From a virus, in the IMG/VR virus record IMGVR_UViG_3300044699_000046, positions 1 through 43,855 of that record: a DNA stretch of 43,855 nt; one strand, written 5' to 3'. The position numbers and the translations under genes were made by a program. Shown piece after piece: positions 10,971 to 18,422 of this stretch (positions are counted from its first letter, which is position 1; each line of letters opens with the position of its first letter). Below the pieces are notes generated by a model. That model was not told where the DNA came from. It worked only from the letters and a program-made list of their open reading frames with translations, and did no database searches.

Positions 10971-11353
10971 ATACCGCCTTTCTGTGCTTTCTCTAAGCTG
11001 CGTTCGACTTCGATCAGCATGGTTTCCGCGAGCCGCAGGCAGGCCTCCGGAGTGCTCGGCTCACCCAGGCAAGAACCACCTTTTACCGCCATGACGCTCG
11101 TGTCCTTCACCGCGGCCCTGGCCTTGGACAGTTGTTCGTGCCAGCCCTTCGCCACGGCAGGGTGCAAAGGCCGGCCTTCCTCTTCGCAAGCACCAGACAC
11201 CGCATACTTCTTGCACGTCTTGTCCGCGATCGTCTTAATGACCCCCGTAATCGTGGCGTCGGTATAGGCGATCTTCTCCTGGAACGTCATGGGCTTCTCG
11301 AGGCCCACCGTGGCGCATCCAGCTAGTAAAACTACGAATAAGAGTCTCTTCAT
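10967..11353 (-). CDS. Lipoprotein (128 aa), lysis-region
   Basis: Begins MKRLLFVVLLAGCATVG: a basic n-region, hydrophobic core and a textbook lipobox LAGC, so Cys-13 should be lipidated and the protein anchored in a membrane facing the periplasm. The mature part is mostly helical and contains four further cysteines (KTCKKYAVSGAC, GGSC, EAC), which could form two disulfides. It overlaps both neighbours by four bases. In phages a small lipoprotein beside holin-like genes is often an o-spanin, but this mature domain is longer than usual Rz1 proteins and not proline-rich, so spanin function is only a possibility. Confidence 0.75.
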   Translation of the reverse strand: MKRLLFVVLLAGCATVGLEKPMTFQEKIAYTDATITGVIKTIADKTCKKYAVSGACEEEGRPLHPAVAKGWHEQLSKARAAVKDTSVMAVKGGSCLGEPSTPEACLRLAETMLIEVERSLEKAQKGGM

Positions 11354-11760
11354 TTAGTCCTCCGGTTGGTTCCCGTTCCCTCGGCTGAAACGAGCATTTC
11401 AAATTTGTTTACCTCTGCCGTGAGGTGCATGAATTCTTGAAACCCTCGAGCATAATCGGCAACTGCGATTTTCCCATCCAGCACCGCGAACGATTCCGCG
11501 ATGATCACGCAGGCTTTCGACTGGTTGCCGAAATTGCCTTTGTGGAAAAGTATCCGGTCATGGCCATCAACTTCAATTTCAAAGGTCGGGTATCCTCCCT
11601 TATGGTAGAAGTCTCTGTGGCACCTGTAGATACCGTCCACGAGAACCGGCGGCGAAATCTCTACCGACACGGCGAACGGCTCATCATTCCACTTGAGCAC
11701 CGAATACACGCCATGCGGGCGGATCGCGACCGTCTTTAACTCAAGTACCGTCTTTGACAT
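11350..11760 (-). CDS. DUF5675-like protein (136 aa)
   Basis: I chose ATG 11760 (MSKTVLELKTV); the frame continues upstream but reads as low-complexity Arg/Ser. Motifs match my memory of the DUF5675 family found near lysis and tail genes of many phages: a beta-rich N-terminus, VDGIYRCHRDF, then the conserved RILFHKGNFGNQSKACVII, where HkGN and a following Cys are the family's hallmark, and SFAVLDGKIAVADYARGFQEF. The function of the family is not established. Its coupling (four-base overlap) to the lipoprotein gene and its place among small membrane proteins suggest a part in lysis or host-surface interaction. Of all genes here it is the one most worth testing as an atypical lysis enzyme. Confidence 0.65.
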   Translation of the reverse strand: MSKTVLELKTVAIRPHGVYSVLKWNDEPFAVSVEISPPVLVDGIYRCHRDFYHKGGYPTFEIEVDGHDRILFHKGNFGNQSKACVIIAESFAVLDGKIAVADYARGFQEFMHLTAEVNKFEMLVSAEGTGTNRRTK

Positions 11761-11761
11761 C

Positions 11762-12046
11762 TCATGCTTTCGGCGCGATCGGCTCTGCAACAGGATCTGC
11801 GGCCACCCGGCCAGCGATAACCTGCGCCTCGTTACTCGCAGGCTTCTTCGCAAGGTGCGCCCATACGGTTGCGATGGCCGCCATTGCCAGCCCGCCTAGA
11901 GCCTCAACCAGCGGAATCGCAAGCTCGCTCATGGCCGTGGCCGCGTCCGCATCCTTGGTGGTGATGTAGCCAAGCGCAACGAGCAAAGCCCCGCCGTATT
12001 TCATCGCGTCTCGGATGTACATCAAGGTTTCCGGTGAGAGTTTCAT
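11762..12046 (-). CDS. Holin-like small membrane protein (94 aa)
   Basis: Starts at ATG 12046 (MKLSPETLMYIRDAMKYG). The same frame is open upstream to 12502, but that part belongs to a separate gene joined by an indel. Two hydrophobic segments: about 18-32 (GGALLVALGYITTK) and about 45-66 (IPLVEALGGLAMAAIATVWA), followed by a polar, Ala/Pro-rich cytoplasmic-type tail. Size and topology fit a small phage holin or antiholin. It sits within a run of five small membrane proteins, so which of them is the true holin cannot be decided from sequence. Confidence 0.6.
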   Translation of the reverse strand: MKLSPETLMYIRDAMKYGGALLVALGYITTKDADAATAMSELAIPLVEALGGLAMAAIATVWAHLAKKPASNEAQVIAGRVAADPVAEPIAPKA

Positions 12047-12054
12047 TTGATCCC

Positions 12055-12502
12055 TTAGTTTGTTTTCAGATATAGCCCAACGACTGCGATCAGCAGCATC
12101 ACCGCGCCGAATATCCATCCATACATATCGCGCATTGCCCTTGCTCCCGCCCTGCTGCGAAGCGACGTAAGAGACAACTGGGGCCATCGTGGCATCGATC
12201 TTTTCAACTGCGCCCTTGAGATCTGATTGCGTGACATACGTCCCGCGTTCCCGCTCAATCTGCGAGCGGAGTTCGTTTGCCTTCTCGTCCTTATAAGTCT
12301 GTATTTCCCGAGCAAGACCAAGGGCGGCTTTGTCGGCCTCCTCTTTGATCTTCAGCGCCTTCTCACGCTCTTGCGATACTTCCGTATTACGGCGATCGCG
12401 CTCTGCGTCAAACCGAATATCCGCATCGCGCAGAGCTTTCCAATGCTCGCTGAGCGTGTCTATCGTCCACCCGCTCTCCTGCTTGGCGGTCTCGCCGCTC
12501 AC
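12055..12502 (-). CDS. Coiled-coil protein with C-terminal membrane anchor (frameshifted)
   Basis: About 149 residues once an indel near 12130-12155 is bridged. The N-terminal 115 residues (from MSGETAKQESGW) are a long charged helix with heptad-like spacing (ERDRRNTEVSQEREKALKIK and onward), then AMRDMYGWIFGAVMLLIAVV gives one transmembrane span ending GLYLKTN at stop 12055. Without the correction the frame fuses into the following holin-like gene, giving a misleading 246-residue protein. A long coiled coil plus one span recalls i-spanin-like or holin-accessory proteins, but the anchor is C-terminal rather than N-terminal as in Rz, so I leave the function open. Confidence 0.6.
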
Positions 12503-12503
12503 T

Positions 12504-12698
12504 TCATTTCCAAACGTGGAAGCTTGCGAACTGCGGAAAGAACTGGGAGAGCAGAATCATCAGCAGGATCACCCCAACTATTACTAGCGCAATGGTCCGC
12601 GCTGGCTCGCCTGTAAAGAACTTGGTGATAATCCAGTAGGCGAATAGACCGACCACGAACAGCACGAGAAGCAGGACCACCAGCGCGCCTAACGTCAT
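12504..12698 (-). CDS. Two-span small membrane protein (64 aa)
   Basis: Nearly entirely hydrophobic. Span one is about residues 2-24 (TLGALVVLLLVLFVVGLFAY), a short polar loop KFFTGEPAR follows, and span two is about 36-54 (IALVIVGVILLMILLSQFF). This two-helix hairpin of 64 residues is the shape of a class II holin or pinholin. It lies directly downstream of another membrane protein gene and is followed after one base by the coiled-coil anchor gene. No sequence family recognised; the holin role is inference from topology and neighbourhood. Confidence 0.6.
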   Translation of the reverse strand: MTLGALVVLLLVLFVVGLFAYWIITKFFTGEPARTIALVIVGVILLMILLSQFFPQFASFHVWK

Positions 12699-12708
12699 TT
12701 GAATCCTT

Positions 12709-12981
12709 TCATTTGGGCAAATGCCCTCCGAGTCCTAGCCAAGCAGCAACCAAAGTAAGAATGCCCCCGACGATAAGTACAACTTTCTTAAACGTTCCTT
12801 CGCCGACCATCGCCATGAACTTTGCGATGGATTTGTCTGATCCGCTCTGGGAGGAAGATTCGAGAAGTCTGGGAAGCTCATCTCTGAGTCGGTCGATCGC
12901 CTTCTCAACTGCGGCGTCGATGTATAGCTGGACTTCGGCAGGCACCTGGTCATGCTTTCGCCTCTGCTCTGGCGGGCTCAT
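12709..12981 (-). CDS. Holin-like protein with one C-terminal span (90 aa)
   Basis: I start it at ATG 12981 (MSPPEQRRKHDQVPAEVQLY), which overlaps the stop of the preceding 26-residue peptide as ATGA. An amphipathic acidic helix (DAAVEKAIDRLRDELPRLLE) and a Ser-rich linker precede one strong transmembrane segment, KVVLIVGGILTLVAAWLGLG, ending GHLPK. This domain order resembles phage holin-superfamily proteins with a soluble N-terminal helix. It is one of several candidate holins in the cluster. Confidence 0.6.
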   Translation of the reverse strand: MSPPEQRRKHDQVPAEVQLYIDAAVEKAIDRLRDELPRLLESSSQSGSDKSIAKFMAMVGEGTFKKVVLIVGGILTLVAAWLGLGGHLPK

Positions 12982-13058
12982 CGATGCCTCCGAAGCACCA
13001 AGGCCAAGACAAAGAGATAACAAATGAGGTCACGGATTAGCGAAAGTGCGGTCTTCAT
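12978..13058 (-). CDS. Tiny membrane peptide (26 aa)
   Basis: MKTALSLIRDLICYLFVLAL followed by VLRRHR: one hydrophobic segment with positive flanks. The start is supported by GGAGAG five bases upstream of ATG 13058 and by an ATGA overlap with the next gene. Very small single-span peptides are common in phage lysis cassettes, but one this short is easily spurious, so confidence is moderate. Confidence 0.45.
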   Translation of the reverse strand: MKTALSLIRDLICYLFVLALVLRRHR

Positions 13059-13284
13059 CGGCTCTCCGAATGTGAATATGCACAACATTCTTGAGCCGAG
13101 TGGTGGTAGCGTTCCCTGCGTACGGCAGCGTACACGGGGGCCTGCCGCTTGTAAGGGGCAACGGTGGCTCAATCACCGGGGCCCCCTCCTTTGCTGCTGG
13201 TATAGTTCCGATAATGGGAACCGTCTCCTTTAGAGCCGCCCTCTTGTCCGGCGCGCTCAGCCTACTGTTCCAGTTGATAGTCAT
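13030..13284 (-). CDS. Doubtful 84-aa hypothetical in the fibre/lysis gap
   Basis: The gap between the tail fibre stop (13337) and the small peptide start (13058) holds a minus-strand frame of 84 codons starting MTINWNSRLSAPDK. It is Pro/Thr-rich with no span or motif, lacks a good ribosome-binding site, and overlaps the downstream peptide. On the opposite strand an ATG at 13214 opens a frame with one clear transmembrane segment (LLSGALSLLFQLIVIWLYAN), which would be a convergent small membrane protein running into the fibre gene's 3' end. I cannot decide which, if either, is real. Confidence 0.25.
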   Translation of the reverse strand: MTINWNSRLSAPDKRAALKETVPIIGTIPAAKEGAPVIEPPLPLTSGRPPCTLPYAGNATTTRLKNVVHIHIRRADEDRTFANP

Positions 13285-13336
13285 CTGGCTCTATGCCAAC
13301 GATTACTGCTTGAGCGAGCCTGGACCGGGATGCGGT

Positions 13337-14472
13337 TCACAGCTTGATCATCACATTGAGGAACACGGTCGGCTGCAGGTTCGCGCCTGTGCCGCTCGCG
13401 CCGGAGCTGTCAATTGAAATTCCGGTAGTCGCGCTCCCAGTGTTTGGCAGCGGCTGAGTGTTTAGATGAACGAACGCCCCAGACCCTCCGCCAATCAGGT
13501 TGACAGTGTTGTCCATGCCTCCCGTGTGGACGTGCCCGGGGTCGGTGATGGTGTGCGTGTGGGCTACGTTGATCGCATCTTCGGCGCCAGCGGCCTTGGC
13601 TAGAGCTCTCGAGGTAAGCCCAGAGCCAGCTCCGGCGCCCGCCAGCGCCCGCCCTAGCGCCTTCGGGAGCGCGATCGTCTTATTGGCCGCATAGTCGGCC
13701 GCTGCGTTAGCGCCACGCCCGCCGCTCACAGCGCAATCTGCATCAGCGGTGTTGTTGTAGAGCAGCGTGAACAGCGGCAGCGTGTCCGCGTTGGCGCGGG
13801 TGGTGCCGCCGCTCGCCGCGTTGCCGATGGTGCCGTCGTTCATCATGACCCAGCCAGCGTCGGCTGTCGTCTTGATCGTCAGCTTCACGTCCCCGGTCGT
13901 AAACCCCGTAGGCGATATAGCGGCTCGGAACCAGCCAAGGCACCGTACAACGCTGCCAGCATAGCCTGCGAATATCCCGTAGTCTCCGGCCGCAGCTACG
14001 ATGTCTGACGCCCCGGGCAGGATCAGCGACGCCCCATTTGTCAGCGTCGGCGTCCCCGTAAAGCGAACGACGCGCCAGTGGCCCTGCGACAGCGTTATCG
14101 CCGTAACAGGCCCCGTGCTTCCTGTCACGTCCACCACGTTCCCTGTCGCGGTCTCGAGGTTGATCGTCGCCGCACAAACGATGTCCGCACCCTGTGTCGT
14201 GTCTACGCGGCCGTCTTTTAGAAGCACGCTGTCGAGCGTGACGCCGGTATCTGCCGTTTTCTCAGTAACCGTGTCGGTCGAGATCCCGGCTGCGAACGGA
14301 AACACGCTGCGTCGCTACCTGCTGACCGTCCTTATAGATCGCGCTGGCGAGGATCGTATAGATGTCCGCGATGCTGGTATTCGCCTTCGCGGACTGAATC
14401 AGCGTGCTAGGGACTGCGGGGTAGAGACTACCGACCGGCTGAGTGGACGCCGCCGCTTCCGTTTAGGGGCAC
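13337..14472 (-). CDS. Tail fibre / collar-type receptor-binding protein (two frameshifts)
   Basis: About 378 residues after joining. The start is GTG 14472 (MPLNGSGG), preceded by AAAGGAGG at ideal spacing and overlapping the upstream stop by one base. Indels near 14430 and 14305 separate the N-terminal pieces (SLYPAVPSTLIQSAKANTSI, AIYKDGQQVATQ) from the long C-terminal frame of 322 codons. The N-terminus with DGQQV is typical of podovirus fibre/tail-collar proteins that attach to the tail. The C-terminus has a collar-like domain with HTHTITDPGHVHTGG and the closing PTVFLNVMIKL, characteristic of fibre tips. HxH pairs may bind metal. It probably recognises the host surface. It is last of the virion genes. 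Confidence 0.8.
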
Positions 14473-15664
14473 TAGTTGCCCTCCTTTTGCTGTTCCGCTA
14501 TCGCTCGCGCGATTGCCTGCTGCTGAGGCGTCATCGCTGGCGCCTGTCCTGTTTGAGCCATGACCGCCGCGCCTGCGCCGCTGCCGATAGCCTGCGGGAC
14601 GCGCTCTTTGCTGACGTTCATGATTCTGCTAGGATCGCCTTTATCAGGTCGCTCTTGTCGGCCAGGAACCCAAGCCCGGCAGTTTTGCTATCGGCGAGCA
14701 AGCTAAGGCTCATGGGGTTTCTATTACCGGACATCATCACGCGCCGCTGCGCGATGTCCTTGGCGTTTATCAGCGCCGAAAGAAGCTCGTTGCGCTCTGC
14801 TAACGCCAGGTACCGCCTTCGAGATTTCCTCTTTCAGCCCGCGCGCAAGCTGCTTCTGCGCCTCGTTGGCCGCGCCGCTCAATTCTCCGTAAGGCTTATC
14901 CCCTAGAACGCGGTATGTGCCCTGCTTCAAAGCCTGCGCGAGCTGCACAGGGAAATTGATCTTGCCGACGAGATCAGGATGCGCGAGGAATTCTGACCAC
15001 GCATCCTCAATAGTTTTTAGATCGGCTTTCGGGTTGACTTGCGACCTGAATTTGTCGATCGCCGACTGGAGCCTTGATGCGACATCGTTCTTGTTTACCA
15101 ACGCTGGAGAATTCTTGATCGCGTCGGTGATCTCATCGCCAAGCGCGGAGATGCGCTGTTGCATCGCCTGCACGCCACCCTTCGTCGGGTTGTAGCCCTC
15201 CTGCAGCATGGTAGTGATCGCTTTTGCCGCGTCCCCGCTCTTTTGGGCTTCGTATGTTGGCTTGACCGCGCTTTGCATGAGCGTGCGCGCCCCTGCTTCC
15301 ATCAGCGGGCCGCTTTCCTCCTGCACAAACTTGCCTGTCATCAGCGCGGGGACCGCCTGCGTGACCACGTTCGCGGCGTAGCCGGCACCGGCCGCTACTT
15401 CTGGGGACGCGCCCATGCTGGTCGCAGCATCAGTAACCTTCCCGCCTGCGTCGTAGGCGACGCTCGGTAGCCCAGAGCCCCATGGCCTTTTCTGCATGTC
15501 CTCGACCGCTGCGCGAGCCTGCGGGCTCATATTTGCGCTCCGGCAGCAGCCCGGATAGGAATCCTGACTTCGCGGGCGCGGCCGGCTCATCTACGACAGG
15601 CGCAGAAAGCCACGCCGGTCCAGCGGCGGCTTGTCTCTACCACTGGAGCGTCTTGCCAGCCCAT
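14472..15664 (-). CDS. Internal virion / DNA-ejection-like protein (several frameshifts)
   Basis: About 397 residues spanning at least four indels. It begins MGWQDAPVVE at ATG 15664, overlapping the upstream stop as TAATG, passes through DEPAAPAKSGFLSGLLPE, then the long frame 14724-15590 (MSPQARAAVEDMQKRPWGSG onward; GAGYAANVVTQAVPALMTG), and ends MAQTGQAPAMTPQQQAIARA up to TAG at 14472. The protein is Ala/Gln-rich and helical with a Gly/Ala-rich possibly membrane-active stretch. Position between tail and fibre genes and composition fit a podovirus internal (ejectosome) protein. No exact family is recognised; the role is inferred from context. Confidence 0.6.
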
Positions 15665-16838
15665 TACGGCTTGCGCCTTTTCTTGCCGTCAGGGCCGACA
15701 AACTCTGCGCCTGATGGGAGCGCGTTAAACTCTGCATCAGAGGCAATGCGCGGAACGCCTTTACCGCCCCTGCCGACTGCGGCGGCTGCTTTTCATAGCC
15801 TCCGGTGTCCATCGGCTCAAGTCCGAAGTTGGTCCGGATCGAGTCCACGTTCATCTTGCGCAGGTTCACCGCGCGCTCGTTGATCTTTTGTATTTCGGCT
15901 AGGCGCTGCTTGACGACGCCCTTATCGTTGATATTGGCTACCAGCTCGTTCCACGCGCGCTGTGCGTCGCCCTCGGTTTGCACGCCCTTATTGAGGCGCA
16001 GTGAGTCGTTCCGAAGCTTCTCGAGCGTGGACTTGAATGATGCGAGGTTGCGGCTGTTTTCATTGCTGATGCCGATCATGTTCCGTACCGTGCCGGCCGC
16101 GTTGCTCGCCGCGCTGAGGTCCAAATTCCCGCTATCGATCTGATTGGCAATACCCCCAAGGTCCGCATTGATGCTCGAGGCCGTGCCGATGGCGTCAAGC
16201 TCCTCCTGCTGTAGTTTCAAGGCCGGCGTAGGCAGCTTCGGCGTATATCTTCTGGGCGCGCTGCGCTTCAGCCGCCGCAGCAATCTGGCGCCCGCGTTTC
16301 ATCAGCCTGTGTCGCAAGATCACGCCTTGTCTTGTCGGCTTGGGCTGCTAGTTTCTCGGCGCAGCTCGTCCCCTGGTGGCGCATTCGGATTCACGGAATC
16401 AGGCTGTCCAGGTGTCTTGCGGATATCCCCTGGCTTGAGCGTGTATGGCTCGTCCGCCTTCTTCATGTGCCCATACTCGAGATCGCCTACCCGGCGCACT
16501 GGCGCGTACTGGCTCAGCATCGCGGCTTGCACAGCGGCGCGCGGATCGCCAGGCTGCGCCGGAGCCGCGGGGCCGCCGCCAAGCTCATTCGGGCCGGCGC
16601 CGGGATCGCCTCGCGACCCTGCCGCATGGCCGAAATACGCTTTATCTCCTCAGCGAGCCCTTCCTGGTAGCGCTTGGCGAGGCCGGCGCGGTCCTGGTCG
16701 GCCCTTCTCCATCATCTGATTGCCGCTGTACAGGTTGATGAGCCCGCCGCTCGCCCCGCGCGATAGCAGCGCTTGCGCGATGGCGTGCTGCCGCGCAATG
16801 CGCTCCTGCTCGGCCCCGAGCTCGTCTAGATCGGCCAC
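15664..16838 (-). CDS. Large helical internal-virion-like protein (several frameshifts)
   Basis: About 390 residues. GTG 16838 (MADLDELGAEQERIARQHAI) begins immediately after the upstream TGA. Later pieces are LAKRYQEGLAEEIKRISAMR, VGDLEYGHMKKADEPYTLKP, a long coiled-coil frame at 15800-16230 (LQQEELDAIGTASSINADLG; TLEKLRNDSLRLNKGVQTEG), and a corrected C-terminus with DAEFNALPSGAEFVGPDG and KKRRKP before TAA. That ending is common in phage structural proteins I have seen annotated as internal or DNA-transfer proteins. Strongly helical content supports an internal virion protein released into the host at ejection; this is inference. Confidence 0.6.
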
Positions 16839-16839
16839 G

Positions 16840-17666
16840 TCACCCGCCGCCCATTGCAATCCTGGTTATCCCGCCCGTCGCGAGCTGCTTCTGGCCCAGG
16901 GCGTAGTTCAGGTCTGCCTTGTACTGATCGAGCTGGTGCTGCCCCTCGGCCGCCGTCGCCCCGAAGATCGGCGCAGCGCCTACCTGCTGTGCTGCTGACC
17001 CCAGAGAATTGCAGCGGATTGAGTTGCGAGCCGCTGCGCAGGCTGGCGATTTCGTTGAGCGGCGTCTGGCGCTGCAGGAGCGCCTCTTGATCATCTGGCG
17101 CCGCGAGTCCAACGCCTGCGCCTGCGCCTGCCCTGCGCCAAGCTCGGCCTGCTGGCGGGCATCCGTGAGCCTGCGGTCCAACTGCGTCATTTCCCGGTTG
17201 TAGGCTTCGCTGCCCACGGGATTCCCTGCGCTACAAGATTCGAGCGGGCCTTGTCGCGGTCAATCTCGTTGTCCTGAGTAGCCCGAGCGACCAGCGAATC
17301 GCGGACGCTGTTGCGGTCGATCCCAGTCTTGTCGATGCCCTGGATGCTGTTGATGTCGAACGATTGCCCGAGGATTCCCTGAGCGTTCTTAGCCCCCGTC
17401 AGGCTGAGATCCGCAGTGGCTTGCTTCGCCTGCTGCGTGGTGTCGAAAATGCCCTGCTCGGTTGGCGAGAACGACTGCTTGACATACGGGACAGGGTTAC
17501 CGGTCGTGGGGTCGATCCGGTACTCTACGGTTCTGGTCGCCGTAAGGATTCGAGACGTTCGGATTGGAAAGCTGCGAACTGGCAATCGCCGCGTCTTTGT
17601 TGGCGATTCCCTGCTCTTTGCGGCACCCTTGTAATCGGGCGGGGGTGGTGAATCAGGGGTGCACAT
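16840..17666 (-). CDS. Podovirus tail/neck-associated structural protein (frameshifted)
   Basis: About 275 residues. It starts MCTPDSPPPPDYKGAAK at 17666, overlapping the end of the GNAT gene in another frame. An indel-rich N-terminus leads to VEYRIDPTTGNPVPYVKQSF, a helical middle (LSLTGAKNAQGILGQSFDIN; SLVARATQDNEIDRDKARSN), GSEAYNREMTQLDRRLTDAR, and a C-terminus ending RIAMGGG at 16840. The order Cys/Pro-rich start, 'TG..V.Y.QSFSP', 'R..L..QG...GSEAY' is that of a structural protein widespread in podovirus-like genomes next to nozzle and fibre genes. Its precise place in the virion is not known to me. At least three indels are present. Confidence 0.65.
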
Positions 17667-18174
17667 TCTCAGCCTCCACTGCGGGTTTCGCGTGGGTGCT
17701 GTCGGCACCGCCTTTGACTTGCTTACTCCACTGGGATGCTATCACCTTATAGCCAAGGCGCTCAAGCAGCGCGCCCTTGCCCTTTTTGTCGGTCCAGCCT
17801 ATCTCGACCGCCCCGCGCTTCAGGCACTCTGATTCGATGAACTTTAGGAACCGGATGGCATTCCAGCCTAGCCGGTAGTCTGGCAGCAGGAAAAACGTGT
17901 CCTCTGAGGCAATCGTCTTTTGCGTGTGCATCGACGGCATGGCCCACATACCGCCGTAGCCGACCATCGGCGTCCGCACCACGCAGGTATCGAACGGCCG
18001 CGCTGTGCACATGAAATACCAGCCCGCGGCATCGCTTGAGAAGTACCGTTTCCAATCGGGGCTATACTTCTGCCCATGCCGGTATTCCTCGGTTTCCAGC
18101 CAATGCTGCCTCGCCAAGGCATCCACTTCCGGCCAGCAGGACGCCAAGGGCTCGACGGCGAAGCGCAGGCTCAT
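17653..18174 (-). CDS. GNAT-family acetyltransferase-like protein
   Basis: Intact 173-residue frame from ATG 18174 (MSLRFAVEPLASCWPEVDAL). The C-terminal half has a GNAT-like core: the acetyl-CoA-loop region FFLLPDYRLGWNAIRFLKFI and helix, then the beta-strand/helix IGWTDKKGKGALLERLGYKV typical of motif B. Such genes occur among tail genes of several podoviruses; the substrate is unknown and could be a virion or host protein. Its start is divergent from the plus-strand lipoprotein gene (12 bases apart), and its end overlaps the next tail gene by 14 bases. The N-terminal third is conserved-looking but unassigned. Confidence 0.7.
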   Translation of the reverse strand: MSLRFAVEPLASCWPEVDALARQHWLETEEYRHGQKYSPDWKRYFSSDAAGWYFMCTARPFDTCVVRTPMVGYGGMWAMPSMHTQKTIASEDTFFLLPDYRLGWNAIRFLKFIESECLKRGAVEIGWTDKKGKGALLERLGYKVIASQWSKQVKGGADSTHAKPAVEAENVHP

Positions 18175-18185
18175 CGGAGGTTCCC

Positions 18186-18422
18186 ATGAAATATCTTCTT
18201 CTGGTCCTGCTTTTGGCGGGTTGCGTAGCTCAGCCAACGCAGGAGGAGCGCGCGCAGTACGCCATAGATAGGTATGGGCCTTACTGCGAACGGCTTGGCT
18301 TCAAAGATACGGCGCTGCGCGACTGCATTCAAAAGGAGGCTAGCGTCGCCTCGCAGAACAGAGCCGCCAGAAGGTGCGGTAACGGTCCGGTTAAACCCCT
18401 TTTCGGCCCTTGCTCTGAATAG
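18186..18422 (+). CDS. Plus-strand small lipoprotein nested in the late operon (78 aa)
   Basis: Starts MKYLLLVLLLAGCVAQPTQE, a clear lipoprotein signal with lipobox LAGC (Cys-13). CGGAGG five bases before ATG 18186 is a strong ribosome-binding site. The mature part is short and polar (DRYGPYCERLGFKDTALRDC) with four further cysteines, consistent with two disulfides in the periplasm. It is transcribed against all neighbours: divergent from the GNAT gene, and overlapping the 3' end of the nozzle-like gene by about 30 bases if that gene ends at 18391. This layout is typical of an independently expressed accessory gene (moron), for example a lysogen surface or superinfection-exclusion lipoprotein; function is inferred only from class and position. 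Confidence 0.75.
   Translation: MKYLLLVLLLAGCVAQPTQEERAQYAIDRYGPYCERLGFKDTALRDCIQKEASVASQNRAARRCGNGPVKPLFGPCSE

Noticed and set aside
11762-12502. Single 246-residue membrane protein
   Set aside because: The frame joins two genes through an indel: the other frame supplies a natural C-terminal span and stop at 12055, and a separate ATG at 12046 begins the holin-like gene.
14001-14906. 301-codon plus-strand open frame
   Set aside because: It is antisense to the tail fibre gene and internal-protein gene, which have clear motifs, coupled starts and ribosome-binding sites.
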